Part shown: one piece after another, positions 1 to 5,292 of the stretch
How the letters are laid out: the number at the start of each line of letters is the position of its first letter
Position numbering within the stretch: the stretch's first letter is position 1
DNA from: Bifidobacterium breve
Lineage (GTDB): Bacteria > Actinomycetota > Actinomycetes > UBA12327
Direction of reading: 5' to 3'
Length of the DNA stretch: 5,378 nt
Assembly (NCBI GenBank): GCA_943332445.1
Contig: CALQPL010000093.1
Location: 1-5,378 of the forward strand
The notes under the pieces: generated by a model
The model's input: only the letters and a program-made list of their open reading frames with translations
Told to the model about the DNA's origin: nothing
Databases searched by the model: none
Translations under genes and position numbers: made by a program

Positions 1-1
1 C

Positions 2-508
2 GTCAAGAATGCGGCCAATGCCACAGCCGTTGCAGGTTCCATAGGTGGATTCTTAGTGATCACCTCGCGGACTGGCCCTGGGTTGATTTTGTCGATTCCT
101 CTTCGAGTCGCGACGGAAACCTTGGTGGTTGCCGCGATCGAATTGAAGATGATCGGCGAACTGCACGAGATCTACGACCAACCGCTCGAAGGTAATGCGA
201 CGCAGCGAGGAACAACAGCCTTGAAGTTGTGGGCTTCGTATCGCGGACTCGATGTCACAGACACGGGTGGAATCTTTCAAACTGTTACTGAGATTGCGCG
301 ACGCCCAACGACGCGAAGGGCTGCAGCCTCGGTCACGGGCAAAGCTTTGGGTGGCAAAGGTTTGCGACTAGGTGCTGGAGTGGTTGGCGCTATCGAGAAT
401 CACAAGTCCAGCATGGAATTAGGGGATCAAGTTCGCGCTGAATTGCGTCGCACCCAATTGAGTGGACTGAACGTGAAAGTCGTCAAGTTGGATGAGGATC
501 AGGTCTAA
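2..508 (+). CDS. Conserved actinobacterial protein of unknown function (EcsC-like?), 5'-truncated by window edge
   Basis: The frame is open from base 2 to the TAA at 506-508, giving 168 visible residues with no stop upstream, so the true start probably lies left of the window. An internal GTG at 56 is a possible start, but it would cut into a continuous hydrophobic N-terminal stretch. The visible part begins with a Gly/Ala-rich hydrophobic segment (about residues 7-20), then a second apolar stretch (about 26-45) ending in a helix with ELKMIGELHEIYD. A middle motif around ALKLWASYRGLD follows, then a Gly-rich segment (GLRLGAGVVGAIENHK) and a charged C-terminal helix (LGDQVRAELRR). This layout recalls EcsC-related or unnamed membrane-associated proteins of actinobacteria, from memory only. 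Function is unknown. The gene is convergent with the DUF4235-like gene, with 9 bases between the stops. Confidence 0.6.
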   Translation, partial: VKNAANATAVAGSIGGFLVITSRTGPGLILSIPLRVATETLVVAAIELKMIGELHEIYDQPLEGNATQRGTTALKLWASYRGLDVTDTGGIFQTVTEIARRPTTRRAAASVTGKALGGKGLRLGAGVVGAIENHKSSMELGDQVRAELRRTQLSGLNVKVVKLDEDQV

Positions 509-517
509 CTCGCCGTT

Positions 518-781
518 TTAGCCCCGGCGCTTGCGGGCGATGGATCGAGCTTGGCGTTGAGCGATCAAACGTGCAGCGCCGACGGCTGCACCTACCGCAG
601 CTCCCCAGAGCAAGACCACAGTTGCTGTTCCTCGGTCGTCTTCAACGCTTGGGGGTGTGCGCCCGGTTGACGCAGTCCATACGGCTGAGGCCGCCTTGCG
701 TGCAACGGAAGCGGCTAGTAAACCCAGTCCGAGCACGAGCATTTTTTCAAATGCATCAGAGTCGTCCATCTTGTCGGCCAT
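518..781 (-). CDS. DUF4235-like small membrane protein
   Basis: The product is 87 residues if translation begins at the ATG ending at 781 (MADKMDD...). A GTG eight codons upstream (base 805) would give 95. The ATG has GGAG only 2 bases upstream and the GTG has no visible ribosome site, so the start is uncertain. Two hydrophobic segments (about residues 14-27 and 53-73) flank a short polar loop. The pattern VARKAASAVWTASTGRTPP, then an acidic linker and a Gly/Ala-rich helix GAAVGAAVGAARLIAQ, matches the two-helix layout of DUF4235, a small actinobacterial membrane family without a known function. The C-terminus is strongly basic (ARSIARKRRG), as expected for a cytoplasmic tail. It lies 33 bases downstream of the DUF3093 gene on the same strand and is probably co-transcribed with it. 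Confidence 0.75.
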   Translation of the reverse strand: MADKMDDSDAFEKMLVLGLGLLAASVARKAASAVWTASTGRTPPSVEDDRGTATVVLLWGAAVGAAVGAARLIAQRQARSIARKRRG

Positions 782-814
782 GACTCCATCTTGCCTTATG
801 GCCACCAGAGCCGG

Positions 815-1249
815 TCAGCCCTGAAGGGCTCGGACCAATTCGACAGGCTTTCGCGTGGAAATAAACCAATAGGGCGTGGGATCGTCGGGGTCGTTTAGGT
901 CAACGCGTACTGCTGTGGGAATCCAGCTGCGCAAGAGCATCCACGCGAGGGGGTTGGCCCCTGGCCCGCGTAACTCCAGACTGGCATTGCGGTCCAGGGG
1001 AGTCAGGGTCTCAAGGAAATCGATGTCAATGTGGGCGCGGCCGGCATAGAGGAAGCCATCGCGTACCTCGATGACCGGCGAAGAGCGAACCAGCCCAATG
1101 ACCACCAAGACGCCGGTGATGGTTCCTACGATCCAGCCGATCCGCGCTTGGAAGGGGACGGCGTAGGCCACTCCCAGAGAGAGGGCAAAAACTGCGCCCA
1201 CCATCCAGATCCACCACGGAGCCCACAGGCGCTCCCGAAAGCTTTTCAC
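815..1249 (-). CDS. DUF3093 family membrane protein
   Basis: The 144-residue product has an amphipathic N-terminus with ERLWAPWW (6-13), two membrane helices (about 13-31 and 38-55), and a cytoplasmic domain of about 85 residues. The family hallmarks are LELRGPGANP (91-100), RSWIPTAVRV (107-116) and DPTPYWFISTRKP (123-135). Length and motif order fit DUF3093; the role is unknown. The start is GTG, supported by GAGAGG (bases 1258-1263 on the minus strand) 8 bases upstream. In M. tuberculosis the corresponding gene (Rv2698) is likewise divergent from the dut operon. Here a thioesterase gene sits between them and the divergent gap is 50 bases. The next gene downstream is the DUF4235-like gene. 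The family assignment is firm; any function would be a guess. Confidence 0.9.
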   Translation of the reverse strand: MKSFRERLWAPWWIWMVGAVFALSLGVAYAVPFQARIGWIVGTITGVLVVIGLVRSSPVIEVRDGFLYAGRAHIDIDFLETLTPLDRNASLELRGPGANPLAWMLLRSWIPTAVRVDLNDPDDPTPYWFISTRKPVELVRALQG

Positions 1250-1257
1250 TCGGTCAG

Positions 1258-1263
1258 CCTCTC
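1258..1263 (-). promoter_or_regulatory. Ribosome binding site of the DUF3093 gene
   Basis: On the minus strand this reads GAGAGG, 8 bases before the GTG start at 1249. It supports that GTG as the start. It also shows that this gene has a 5' leader, unlike its divergent neighbour. Confidence 0.55.
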
Positions 1264-1286
1264 ACCCATAACCGGCCGAGGGCAGG

Positions 1287-1292
1287 TAGGGT
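1287..1292 (+). promoter_or_regulatory. Probable -10 element (TAGGGT) for a leaderless dut operon transcript
   Basis: TAGGGT fits the actinobacterial -10 consensus TANNNT. It ends 7 bases before the GTG at 1300, so transcription would start at or next to the start codon. No clear -35 is seen 16-19 bases upstream. The AGGTAGG just upstream of the start could instead act as a weak ribosome site, so the reading is an inference strengthened by the same layout at 5239-5244 and 5281-5286. Confidence 0.45.
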
Positions 1293-1299
1293 CAAAAAC

Positions 1300-1860
1300 G
1301 TGAGTGACCAACCGTTGACACCTGGCGAGCGCCATGCGGACGCCCCAGCTCCAGGTGAACCTGTGGTCTCGCACTATCACCTGTGTTTTGGCTGTGGGGT
1401 TGATCATCCAACGGGCCTGCATATGCAGATCACCGCCGGTGAAGGATTAACAGTGACGGCGGAGTTTGAGGTAGGCGTTGATCATCAAGGCGCGCCTGGG
1501 CTGGCGCACGGTGGAATGTTGACGACAGCAATTGACGAAACCTTGAGTGCCATTAATTGGCTCTTGCGTAAGTCCGCGGTGACTGTGCAGTTGCAAACTG
1601 ATTTCCGTCGTCCAGTACCCGTAGGGTCACGTGTATTCATTGCGGCTGAATGTGTCGGAGTGGATGGGCGCAAGATTTTCACCGAAGCGGTGGGCAGACT
1701 CAATGCTCCTGACGGACCCATTGCTGTCAAAGCCAAGGCTGTCTTTGTTGAAGTGCCTTTGGAGCACTTCTTTTCCTACGGTAGGCCTGAAGATCTAGAG
1801 CACGCATCAACCCGCGATGAAGTGCAAGAGCGAACGAAAGGGCTATCGGTTAATCCATGA
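1300..1860 (+). CDS. PaaI-type hotdog-fold thioesterase, first gene of the dut operon
   Basis: This 186-residue protein has the features of the PaaI/4HBT hotdog superfamily, which hydrolyses acyl-CoA thioesters in the cytoplasm. After a Pro/Ala-rich leader of about 24 residues comes the motif CFGCGVDHPTGL (29-40), common in this subgroup. The hotdog helix follows, with HGG at 70-72 and the acidic pair D79/E80 (LAHGGMLTTAIDETL). The next strands carry TDFRRPVPVGSRV and a GRKIFTEAVG segment. D79 or E80 is the likely catalytic acid. A C-terminal extension of about 30 charged residues follows the fold. The GTG start fits the leaderless pattern. The stop overlaps the dut start by ATGA (1857-1860), implying translational coupling. 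The substrate is unknown; a housekeeping role in clearing CoA esters is one possibility, not shown by the sequence. Confidence 0.88.
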   Translation: MSDQPLTPGERHADAPAPGEPVVSHYHLCFGCGVDHPTGLHMQITAGEGLTVTAEFEVGVDHQGAPGLAHGGMLTTAIDETLSAINWLLRKSAVTVQLQTDFRRPVPVGSRVFIAAECVGVDGRKIFTEAVGRLNAPDGPIAVKAKAVFVEVPLEHFFSYGRPEDLEHASTRDEVQERTKGLSVNP

Positions 1861-2294
1861 GCGTTGAGGTGTTATTCACGTTGGTCGACCCGGAAGCCCC
1901 GGTGCCCTCCTATGCGCATCCTGGCGATGCTGGTTTGGATTTGACCACGCGCCAGGCCTGCACGCTCGAGCCAGGTGAGCGAGCCCTGTTACCAACGGGA
2001 ATTGCGATCGCCATGCCAGCCGGTTACGCAGCGTTTGTGCATCCACGTTCTGGACTTGCCGTCAAGCATGGGGTCTCGCTCGTCAACGCGCCGGGGACCA
2101 TTGATGCCGGCTACCGCGGTGAGATTCAGGTCAGCGTGATCAACCTCGATCCGAGCCATCGGGTGGAGTTTGCCGTCGGTGATCGCATCGCCCAATTGGT
2201 GATCCAAAAGGTCGAACACGTCGAATTGGTTGCCGTTGACCAGCTTCCAGGTAGCGATCGGGGTGAAAAGGGCTTTGGCTCATCAGGATCCTGA
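1857..2294 (+). CDS. dut: Deoxyuridine 5'-triphosphate nucleotidohydrolase (dUTPase)
   Basis: Dut hydrolyses dUTP to dUMP and pyrophosphate, keeping uracil out of DNA and feeding thymidylate synthesis. The 145-residue length is typical of the homotrimeric class. All five motifs are present in order: I, GDAGLDL (23-29); II, PRSGLA (63-68); III, GTIDAGYRGEI (80-90), with catalytic D83 and the base-stacking Y86; IV, GDRIAQLVI (108-116); V, RGEKGFGSSG (135-144), the flexible arm that closes over the phosphates and carries the stacking F140. All key residues are intact, so it should be active. The ATG overlaps the thioesterase stop by 4 bases. The nearest purine-rich stretch (AAAGGG, 1837-1842) is 14 bases away, so translation probably depends on coupling. 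Downstream, the DUF3710 gene begins 10 bases after the dut stop. Confidence 0.98.
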   Translation: MSVEVLFTLVDPEAPVPSYAHPGDAGLDLTTRQACTLEPGERALLPTGIAIAMPAGYAAFVHPRSGLAVKHGVSLVNAPGTIDAGYRGEIQVSVINLDPSHRVEFAVGDRIAQLVIQKVEHVELVAVDQLPGSDRGEKGFGSSGS

Positions 2295-2296
2295 AC

Positions 2297-2299
2297 AGG
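2297..2299 (+). promoter_or_regulatory. Ribosome binding site deciding the DUF3710 start
   Basis: AGG in the context ACAGGTAAAG lies 5 bases before GTG 2305. Alternative in-frame starts inside dut (GTG 2263, TTG 2230) have no well-spaced purine-rich site; the nearest AGG to 2263 is 11 bases away. Confidence 0.4.
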
Positions 2300-2304
2300 T
2301 AAAG

Positions 2305-2844
2305 GTGGGCCCGTGGGATAGCAACGATCCTGATCGATCAGAGCCACCCCAGGGATGGACAGCAATTGATTTGGGTGCACTCATCGTGCATATCCCCAAT
2401 GATGTGGAATTGCGAATGGAAGTTCGCGAGGAAGATAACGCGGTCTTGGGTATCGAAATTGAAGCCAAGGACCTCGTCATGCAATTGATGGCTTATGCCG
2501 GACCGCGAAGCTCAGACATGTGGGACGAAGTGCGAGGGGAAATCGCGCAGTCGATCACTGCGGAAGGCGGAACATTTAGTGATCGGCAGGTCGGAACGCG
2601 AACGCATCTGATTGCGGTCCTCAAGGACGGCAGTAAGTCCATCAATGCTCGATTTATGGGCTATGACGGCCCACGTTGGTTCGTGCGGGCAGTGATTTCA
2701 GGTGCCCGAGCCCATGACGACTCTGCCATCGGTGGCCTGCAGGACATCGTCAATAACGTGGTTGTGGTTCGAGACGATCTCGCTCGCCCCATGCAAGAGC
2801 CCCTCGACCTTTCCTTGCCATCTGGACCTGCGCAGGTACTGTGA
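2305..2844 (+). CDS. DUF3710 family protein
   Basis: From GTG 2305 the product is 179 residues, soluble and acidic. It matches DUF3710, an actinobacterial family of unknown function always found next to dut in the genomes I recall (Rv2696c in M. tuberculosis). Visible hallmarks are GPWD at the very start, IDLGALIVHIP, the hydrophobic strand VMQLMAYAGPRS followed by MWDEVRGEI, then GYDGPRWFVRAVISG and VVVVRDDLARPMQEPLDLSLP near the C-terminus. The usual basic and acidic low-complexity N-terminal extension is almost absent. Starting at GTG 2263 would add 14 residues and overlap dut by 32 bases. The stop codon overlaps the next gene's start. No enzyme motif is apparent. The family call is firm, the start moderately so. 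Confidence 0.9.
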   Translation: MGPWDSNDPDRSEPPQGWTAIDLGALIVHIPNDVELRMEVREEDNAVLGIEIEAKDLVMQLMAYAGPRSSDMWDEVRGEIAQSITAEGGTFSDRQVGTRTHLIAVLKDGSKSINARFMGYDGPRWFVRAVISGARAHDDSAIGGLQDIVNNVVVVRDDLARPMQEPLDLSLPSGPAQVL

Positions 2845-3230
2845 TGAGCGTGACCAGTAAGCCAGACCAAACGCAGCCGTGGTGGCGTCGATGGGGTCGC
2901 ACCACAGCCCAGTTGGACGACGAGTTGTTGCAACTCAGTGCGGGACGCCACGGAGCTACTCCCATTCAGGTGTGTGAACTCGGCCAGCGTTGCCATGTGC
3001 GCGGTGTTCTTCAGAGCGTGACGTTGCGCCCTCAGGCAGGCGTTCCTGCTGTTTCCGCACAGTTGTACGACGGAACAGCCACGGTGACGTTGATTTGGCT
3101 GGGTCGACGACGCATTGTGGGCATTGATCCGGGCCGAGTGTTAAGTGCTCATGGCCGTGTGAATCAGCAAGCCGGCGAGTTGGTCATGTTCAATCCTGAA
3201 TACGAATTAGCGCAGCACCTCGATGACTGA
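2844..3230 (+). CDS. OB-fold nucleic-acid-binding-type protein
   Basis: The product is 128 residues from ATG 2844, whose A overlaps the DUF3710 stop (TGATG). GTG 2841 is an alternative one codon earlier. AGG at 2834-2836 is 7 bases from the ATG and 4 from the GTG, favouring the ATG. A Trp/Arg-rich N-terminus (WWRRWGR, 13-19) precedes a short helix (23-33) and an OB fold (about 46-120). The strands are RCHVRGVLQSVTLRP, VSAQLYDGTATVTLIWLGRRRIVGIDPG and LSAHGRVNQQAGELVMFNPEYEL. The family usually reads DGTG in the central loop; here it is DGTA (76-79). It corresponds to Rv2694c in M. tuberculosis. Such folds bind single-stranded nucleic acid or oligonucleotides, but the ligand here is unknown. 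It overlaps the DUF3159 gene by 8 bases. Confidence 0.88.
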   Translation: MSVTSKPDQTQPWWRRWGRTTAQLDDELLQLSAGRHGATPIQVCELGQRCHVRGVLQSVTLRPQAGVPAVSAQLYDGTATVTLIWLGRRRIVGIDPGRVLSAHGRVNQQAGELVMFNPEYELAQHLDD

Positions 3231-3906
3231 TTCGGGCAATAACGAGGAAAAGGCCTTCGACACTAGTTCCATCGTCGACGCTTTGGGTGGGCCACGTGGC
3301 CTCTTGGAGTCGACTATCCCTGGAGTGGTGTTCGCAACAGTTTTTGCCTTCACCAATCCCAACTACACGATTGCCTTGGCGTGTGCGCTCGGAGTGGCCG
3401 TGGTGATCCTGATCGTGGCTTTGGTGCAAAAGCGTTCAGTGCAACAGACCATTAGTGGGTTCATCGGGGTGGCGCTGACAGCTGGAATTGTTTTGTTGAC
3501 CGGTCGTGCGCGGGACTTCTTTTTAGTGGGGCTATATCGCAATGCTTTTTGGCTGGCTGCCCATGCCATCACCGGATTAGTGCGCTGGCCCCTGATTGCG
3601 CTGTTCCTAGGCCCCTTCACTGGAGAAGGTGTTCAGTGGCGCAAGGATCCCGCTCGCTTGCGGGCGTATCAGTGGTGCGGGTTGGTCTGGATTGCAGTGT
3701 TTGCCATTCGACTAGGCGTGCAGTTGCCCTTGTTCCGTAAGGACGAAGTCGTGGCCTTGGGATTGGTCGGAATTGTCTTGGGCTTGCCCTTGTTCTTGGC
3801 GGCATGCGCGGCTACATACCTGATTTTGCGTCGGGTGCCGATCACTCTGCGGTCCAGTACCGATGAAACCGATGATCCGCATGCCCCACCCATCACACCT
3901 GGTTAA
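3223..3906 (+). CDS. DUF3159 family polytopic membrane protein
   Basis: The 227-residue integral membrane protein corresponds to Rv2693c in M. tuberculosis. A polar, acidic N-terminus is followed by the family signature ALGGPRGLLESTIPGVVF (20-37). Hydrophobic segments then follow at about 31-43, 48-68, 78-93, 100-131, 150-170 and 176-203. Between them are TGRARDFFLVGLYRNAFW (93-110) and the conserved loop GEGVQWRKDPARLRAY (134-149). The C-terminal tail is short and acidic. No transport or catalytic motif can be named. The ATG lies in ATGACTGA, overlapping the OB-fold stop by 8 bases, with no convincing ribosome site, so it is probably translated by re-initiation. The TAA directly abuts the convergent ceoC stop codon. 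The role is unknown; the fixed linkage to the OB-fold and DUF3710 genes suggests a shared complex or pathway (inference). Confidence 0.92.
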   Translation: MTDSGNNEEKAFDTSSIVDALGGPRGLLESTIPGVVFATVFAFTNPNYTIALACALGVAVVILIVALVQKRSVQQTISGFIGVALTAGIVLLTGRARDFFLVGLYRNAFWLAAHAITGLVRWPLIALFLGPFTGEGVQWRKDPARLRAYQWCGLVWIAVFAIRLGVQLPLFRKDEVVALGLVGIVLGLPLFLAACAATYLILRRVPITLRSSTDETDDPHAPPITPG

Positions 3907-3918
3907 TCAGTGGGTGTG
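3894..3918. terminator. Weak hairpin spanning the two convergent stop codons, possible bidirectional terminator
   Basis: CACACC (3894-3899) pairs with GGTGTG (3913-3918). Two G-T wobble pairs extend the stem inward, leaving a 9-base loop that holds both stop codons (TAA of DUF3159 and TGA of ceoC). There is no T tract on either strand, so intrinsic termination would be weak. The position between tail-to-tail operons is the main argument. Confidence 0.3.
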
Positions 3919-4569
3919 TGGCGCCAAGACTTCCTGCAGAGGGCTTTCGGATTCCGCACTGCAAATAAAGAGAAGTTCGTCGCCGACCTCAAGCGTGTCA
4001 TCGCTCGAAGGTGTAATGACACGTCCACTGCGCAAGATCGTCACTAGCGTGCAGTCAGGTGGCCAATTCATGGCGCCTACGCGAGTTTCCGCGACGGGGG
4101 AGTCCGCGGGAAGCGTGAGTTCCACCAAGTTGGCATTGCCAGCGCGAAGAGTGAACAGACGCACAACATCTCCGACGGTGACTGCTTCTTCGACGAGGGC
4201 GCTCAAAATGCGAGGGGTAGAAACTGCGATATCAACGCCCCAAGATTCATCAAACATCCATTCGTTGTCGGGGTGATTGACCCGACCCACCACACGTGCC
4301 ACACCGAATTCGGTTTTCGCGAGTAAGGAGACGACGAGGTTGGCCTTGTCATCGCCTGTAGCGGCGACCACCACTTGGCATTCGTGAAGCTTGGCCTTCT
4401 CAAGGACGGCTAGTTCGCAGGCATCACCGACGAGGAATTCCACGCCGGGCGCGAAGCCTTGTTGGGCGTTGGGATCCTTATCAATGACCAAGATGGAGTG
4501 ACCATTCTCAGCAAGTTCGGTGGCAATGGAGCAGCCGACTTGCCCCGCACCGGCAATCGCGATTTTCAT
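3907..4569 (-). CDS. ceoC: TrkA/RCK-family potassium regulatory protein, CeoC type
   Basis: The 220-residue cytoplasmic protein has an N-terminal Rossmann RCK_N (TrkA-N) domain. The NAD(H) motif GAGQVG is at 7-12, the ribose-binding acid at D30, and VGDACE (47-52) and AATGDDKANLVVSLLAKTEF (69-88) follow. A TrkA-C domain covers about 137-215 (VELTLPADSPV, VTILRSGRV, LEVGDELLFIC). RCK proteins gate potassium channels or transporters in response to nucleotide binding. It is the second gene of the pair, with ATGA overlap to ceoB (4566-4569) and its own strong AGGAG 5 bases upstream. The naming follows M. tuberculosis, where ceoB and ceoC (Rv2691, Rv2692) have the same order and neighbours. A generic trkA label would also be correct. 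Confidence 0.93.
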   Translation of the reverse strand: MKIAIAGAGQVGCSIATELAENGHSILVIDKDPNAQQGFAPGVEFLVGDACELAVLEKAKLHECQVVVAATGDDKANLVVSLLAKTEFGVARVVGRVNHPDNEWMFDESWGVDIAVSTPRILSALVEEAVTVGDVVRLFTLRAGNANLVELTLPADSPVAETRVGAMNWPPDCTLVTILRSGRVITPSSDDTLEVGDELLFICSAESESPLQEVLAPHTH

Positions 4570-5231
4570 GCAGACTCCTGAGGTGAATCAGTCACGATTG
4601 AACGGACCCGGTCCAAGTCAGTGGCAAGCACGGCCGCATGAATGATGTCGTCCTCTTGGTAAATGCTTCCACTGGAGGGGATGAAGCCTTCGCCGTAGCG
4701 ATTGACCACCACAATGCGCGATCCGGTCTGTCGTTCAATCTGGTCAAACGAAGTGCCAATCCACGTTGGCGCGCAGGTCAATTCGGCAACGATGACGTTT
4801 CCGCTGGGGTCATGCCAATCGTCGGATGCGTGTTCGGGCAGGAGGCGACGCAAAATTTGATCGGATGTCCATCGCACGGTGGCAACCGTTGGAATACCAA
4901 GGCGGGAGTAGACCTCAGCGCGTCCGGGATCGTAGATGCGAGCCACGACGCGCTCAATGCCGTACGTCTCGCGAGCCACGCGGGCCGCAATGATGTTGGA
5001 GTTGTCTCCGTTGCTCACCGCAGCGAAAGCACCAGCGCGCTCGATGCCTGCTTCGAGGAGGGTGTCGCGGTCAAAACCGACACCGATCACCCGTTGTCCC
5101 GTGAAGTTTTCGCCCAGTCGCTCAAGTGGCTTGGTGTCGCGGTCAATGACGGCAACGGTGTGGCCGGCGGAGGTGAGGGCGTGTGCCAAGGCGGTTCCGA
5201 CTCGGCCACATCCCATGATGACTACGTGCAC
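4566..5231 (-). CDS. ceoB: TrkA/RCK-family potassium regulatory protein, CeoB type
   Basis: The 221-residue protein starts at GTG 5231 (read MHVVIMGCGRVG). An ATG two codons upstream (5237) is possible, but the usual family N-terminus and a TAGCGT placed 7 bases before the GTG favour the GTG. Further upstream extension has no homology. RCK_N carries MGCGRVG (6-12), the acid D30 after the second strand, GFDRDTLLEAGI (52-63), NGDNSNIIAARVAR (74-87) and ARIYDP (97-102). TrkA-C spans about 145-215. It probably binds NAD(H) or another nucleotide and, with CeoC, forms a hetero-oligomeric gating ring on a potassium transporter (family knowledge plus inference). No TrkH/KtrB pore gene is visible; the divergent KimA-like permease is the nearest candidate partner. 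Confidence 0.93.
   Translation of the reverse strand: MHVVIMGCGRVGTALAHALTSAGHTVAVIDRDTKPLERLGENFTGQRVIGVGFDRDTLLEAGIERAGAFAAVSNGDNSNIIAARVARETYGIERVVARIYDPGRAEVYSRLGIPTVATVRWTSDQILRRLLPEHASDDWHDPSGNVIVAELTCAPTWIGTSFDQIERQTGSRIVVVNRYGEGFIPSSGSIYQEDDIIHAAVLATDLDRVRSIVTDSPQESA
4575..4579 (-). promoter_or_regulatory. Strong ribosome binding site of ceoC inside ceoB
   Basis: The minus strand reads AGGAG, 5 bases before the ceoC ATG. It is the best Shine-Dalgarno match in the window. Together with the ATGA overlap it indicates both direct initiation and coupling, so CeoC may be made at least as well as CeoB. Confidence 0.6.
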
Positions 5232-5238
5232 ACCCATG

Positions 5239-5244
5239 ACGCTA
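5239..5244 (-). promoter_or_regulatory. Probable -10 element (TAGCGT) for leaderless ceoBC transcript
   Basis: On the minus strand TAGCGT is followed by exactly 7 bases and then the ceoB GTG at 5231. If the ATG at 5237 were used instead, the element would sit only one base upstream of it and could not serve as its -10. No good -35 was seen 16-19 bases upstream, and no ribosome site exists, which supports leaderless initiation. Confidence 0.45.
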
Positions 5245-5256
5245 CACGCACGCCTA

Positions 5257-5286
5257 CCGACAAGCGGGGCTACCGGGCCGTAGTGT
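5257..5286 (+). promoter_or_regulatory. Probable promoter of the permease gene (CCGACA / TAGTGT)
   Basis: TAGTGT (5281-5286) lies 6 bases before GTG 5293. CCGACA (5257-5262) is 18 bases upstream of it and matches TTGACA at four of six positions. The layout implies a leaderless transcript. The element sits in the 61-base gap that also holds the divergent ceoB promoter, so the two could be co-regulated. Confidence 0.45.
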
Positions 5287-5292
5287 TGAGGC

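Noticed and set aside
511..529. CGCCG...CGGCG inverted repeat at the convergent ends of the first two genes
   Set aside because: The stem is only 5 pairs with a 9-base loop and no T tract, and it lies mostly inside the DUF4235-like coding end; too weak to call a terminator.
1264..1295. TTGACC and TATGGG on the minus strand as a promoter for the DUF3093 gene
   Set aside because: Spacing is 19 bases, the -10 match is poor, and transcription would begin inside the GAGAGG ribosome site.
2126..2996. Several minus-strand open frames of 65-111 residues under dut, DUF3710 and the OB-fold gene
   Set aside because: They have no domains or ribosome sites and sit opposite well-supported genes.
3863..4276. 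A 137-residue plus-strand open frame across the DUF3159/ceoC junction
   Set aside because: It is Ser/Thr/Arg-rich, without motifs, antisense to ceoC and overlaps the DUF3159 tail in another frame.
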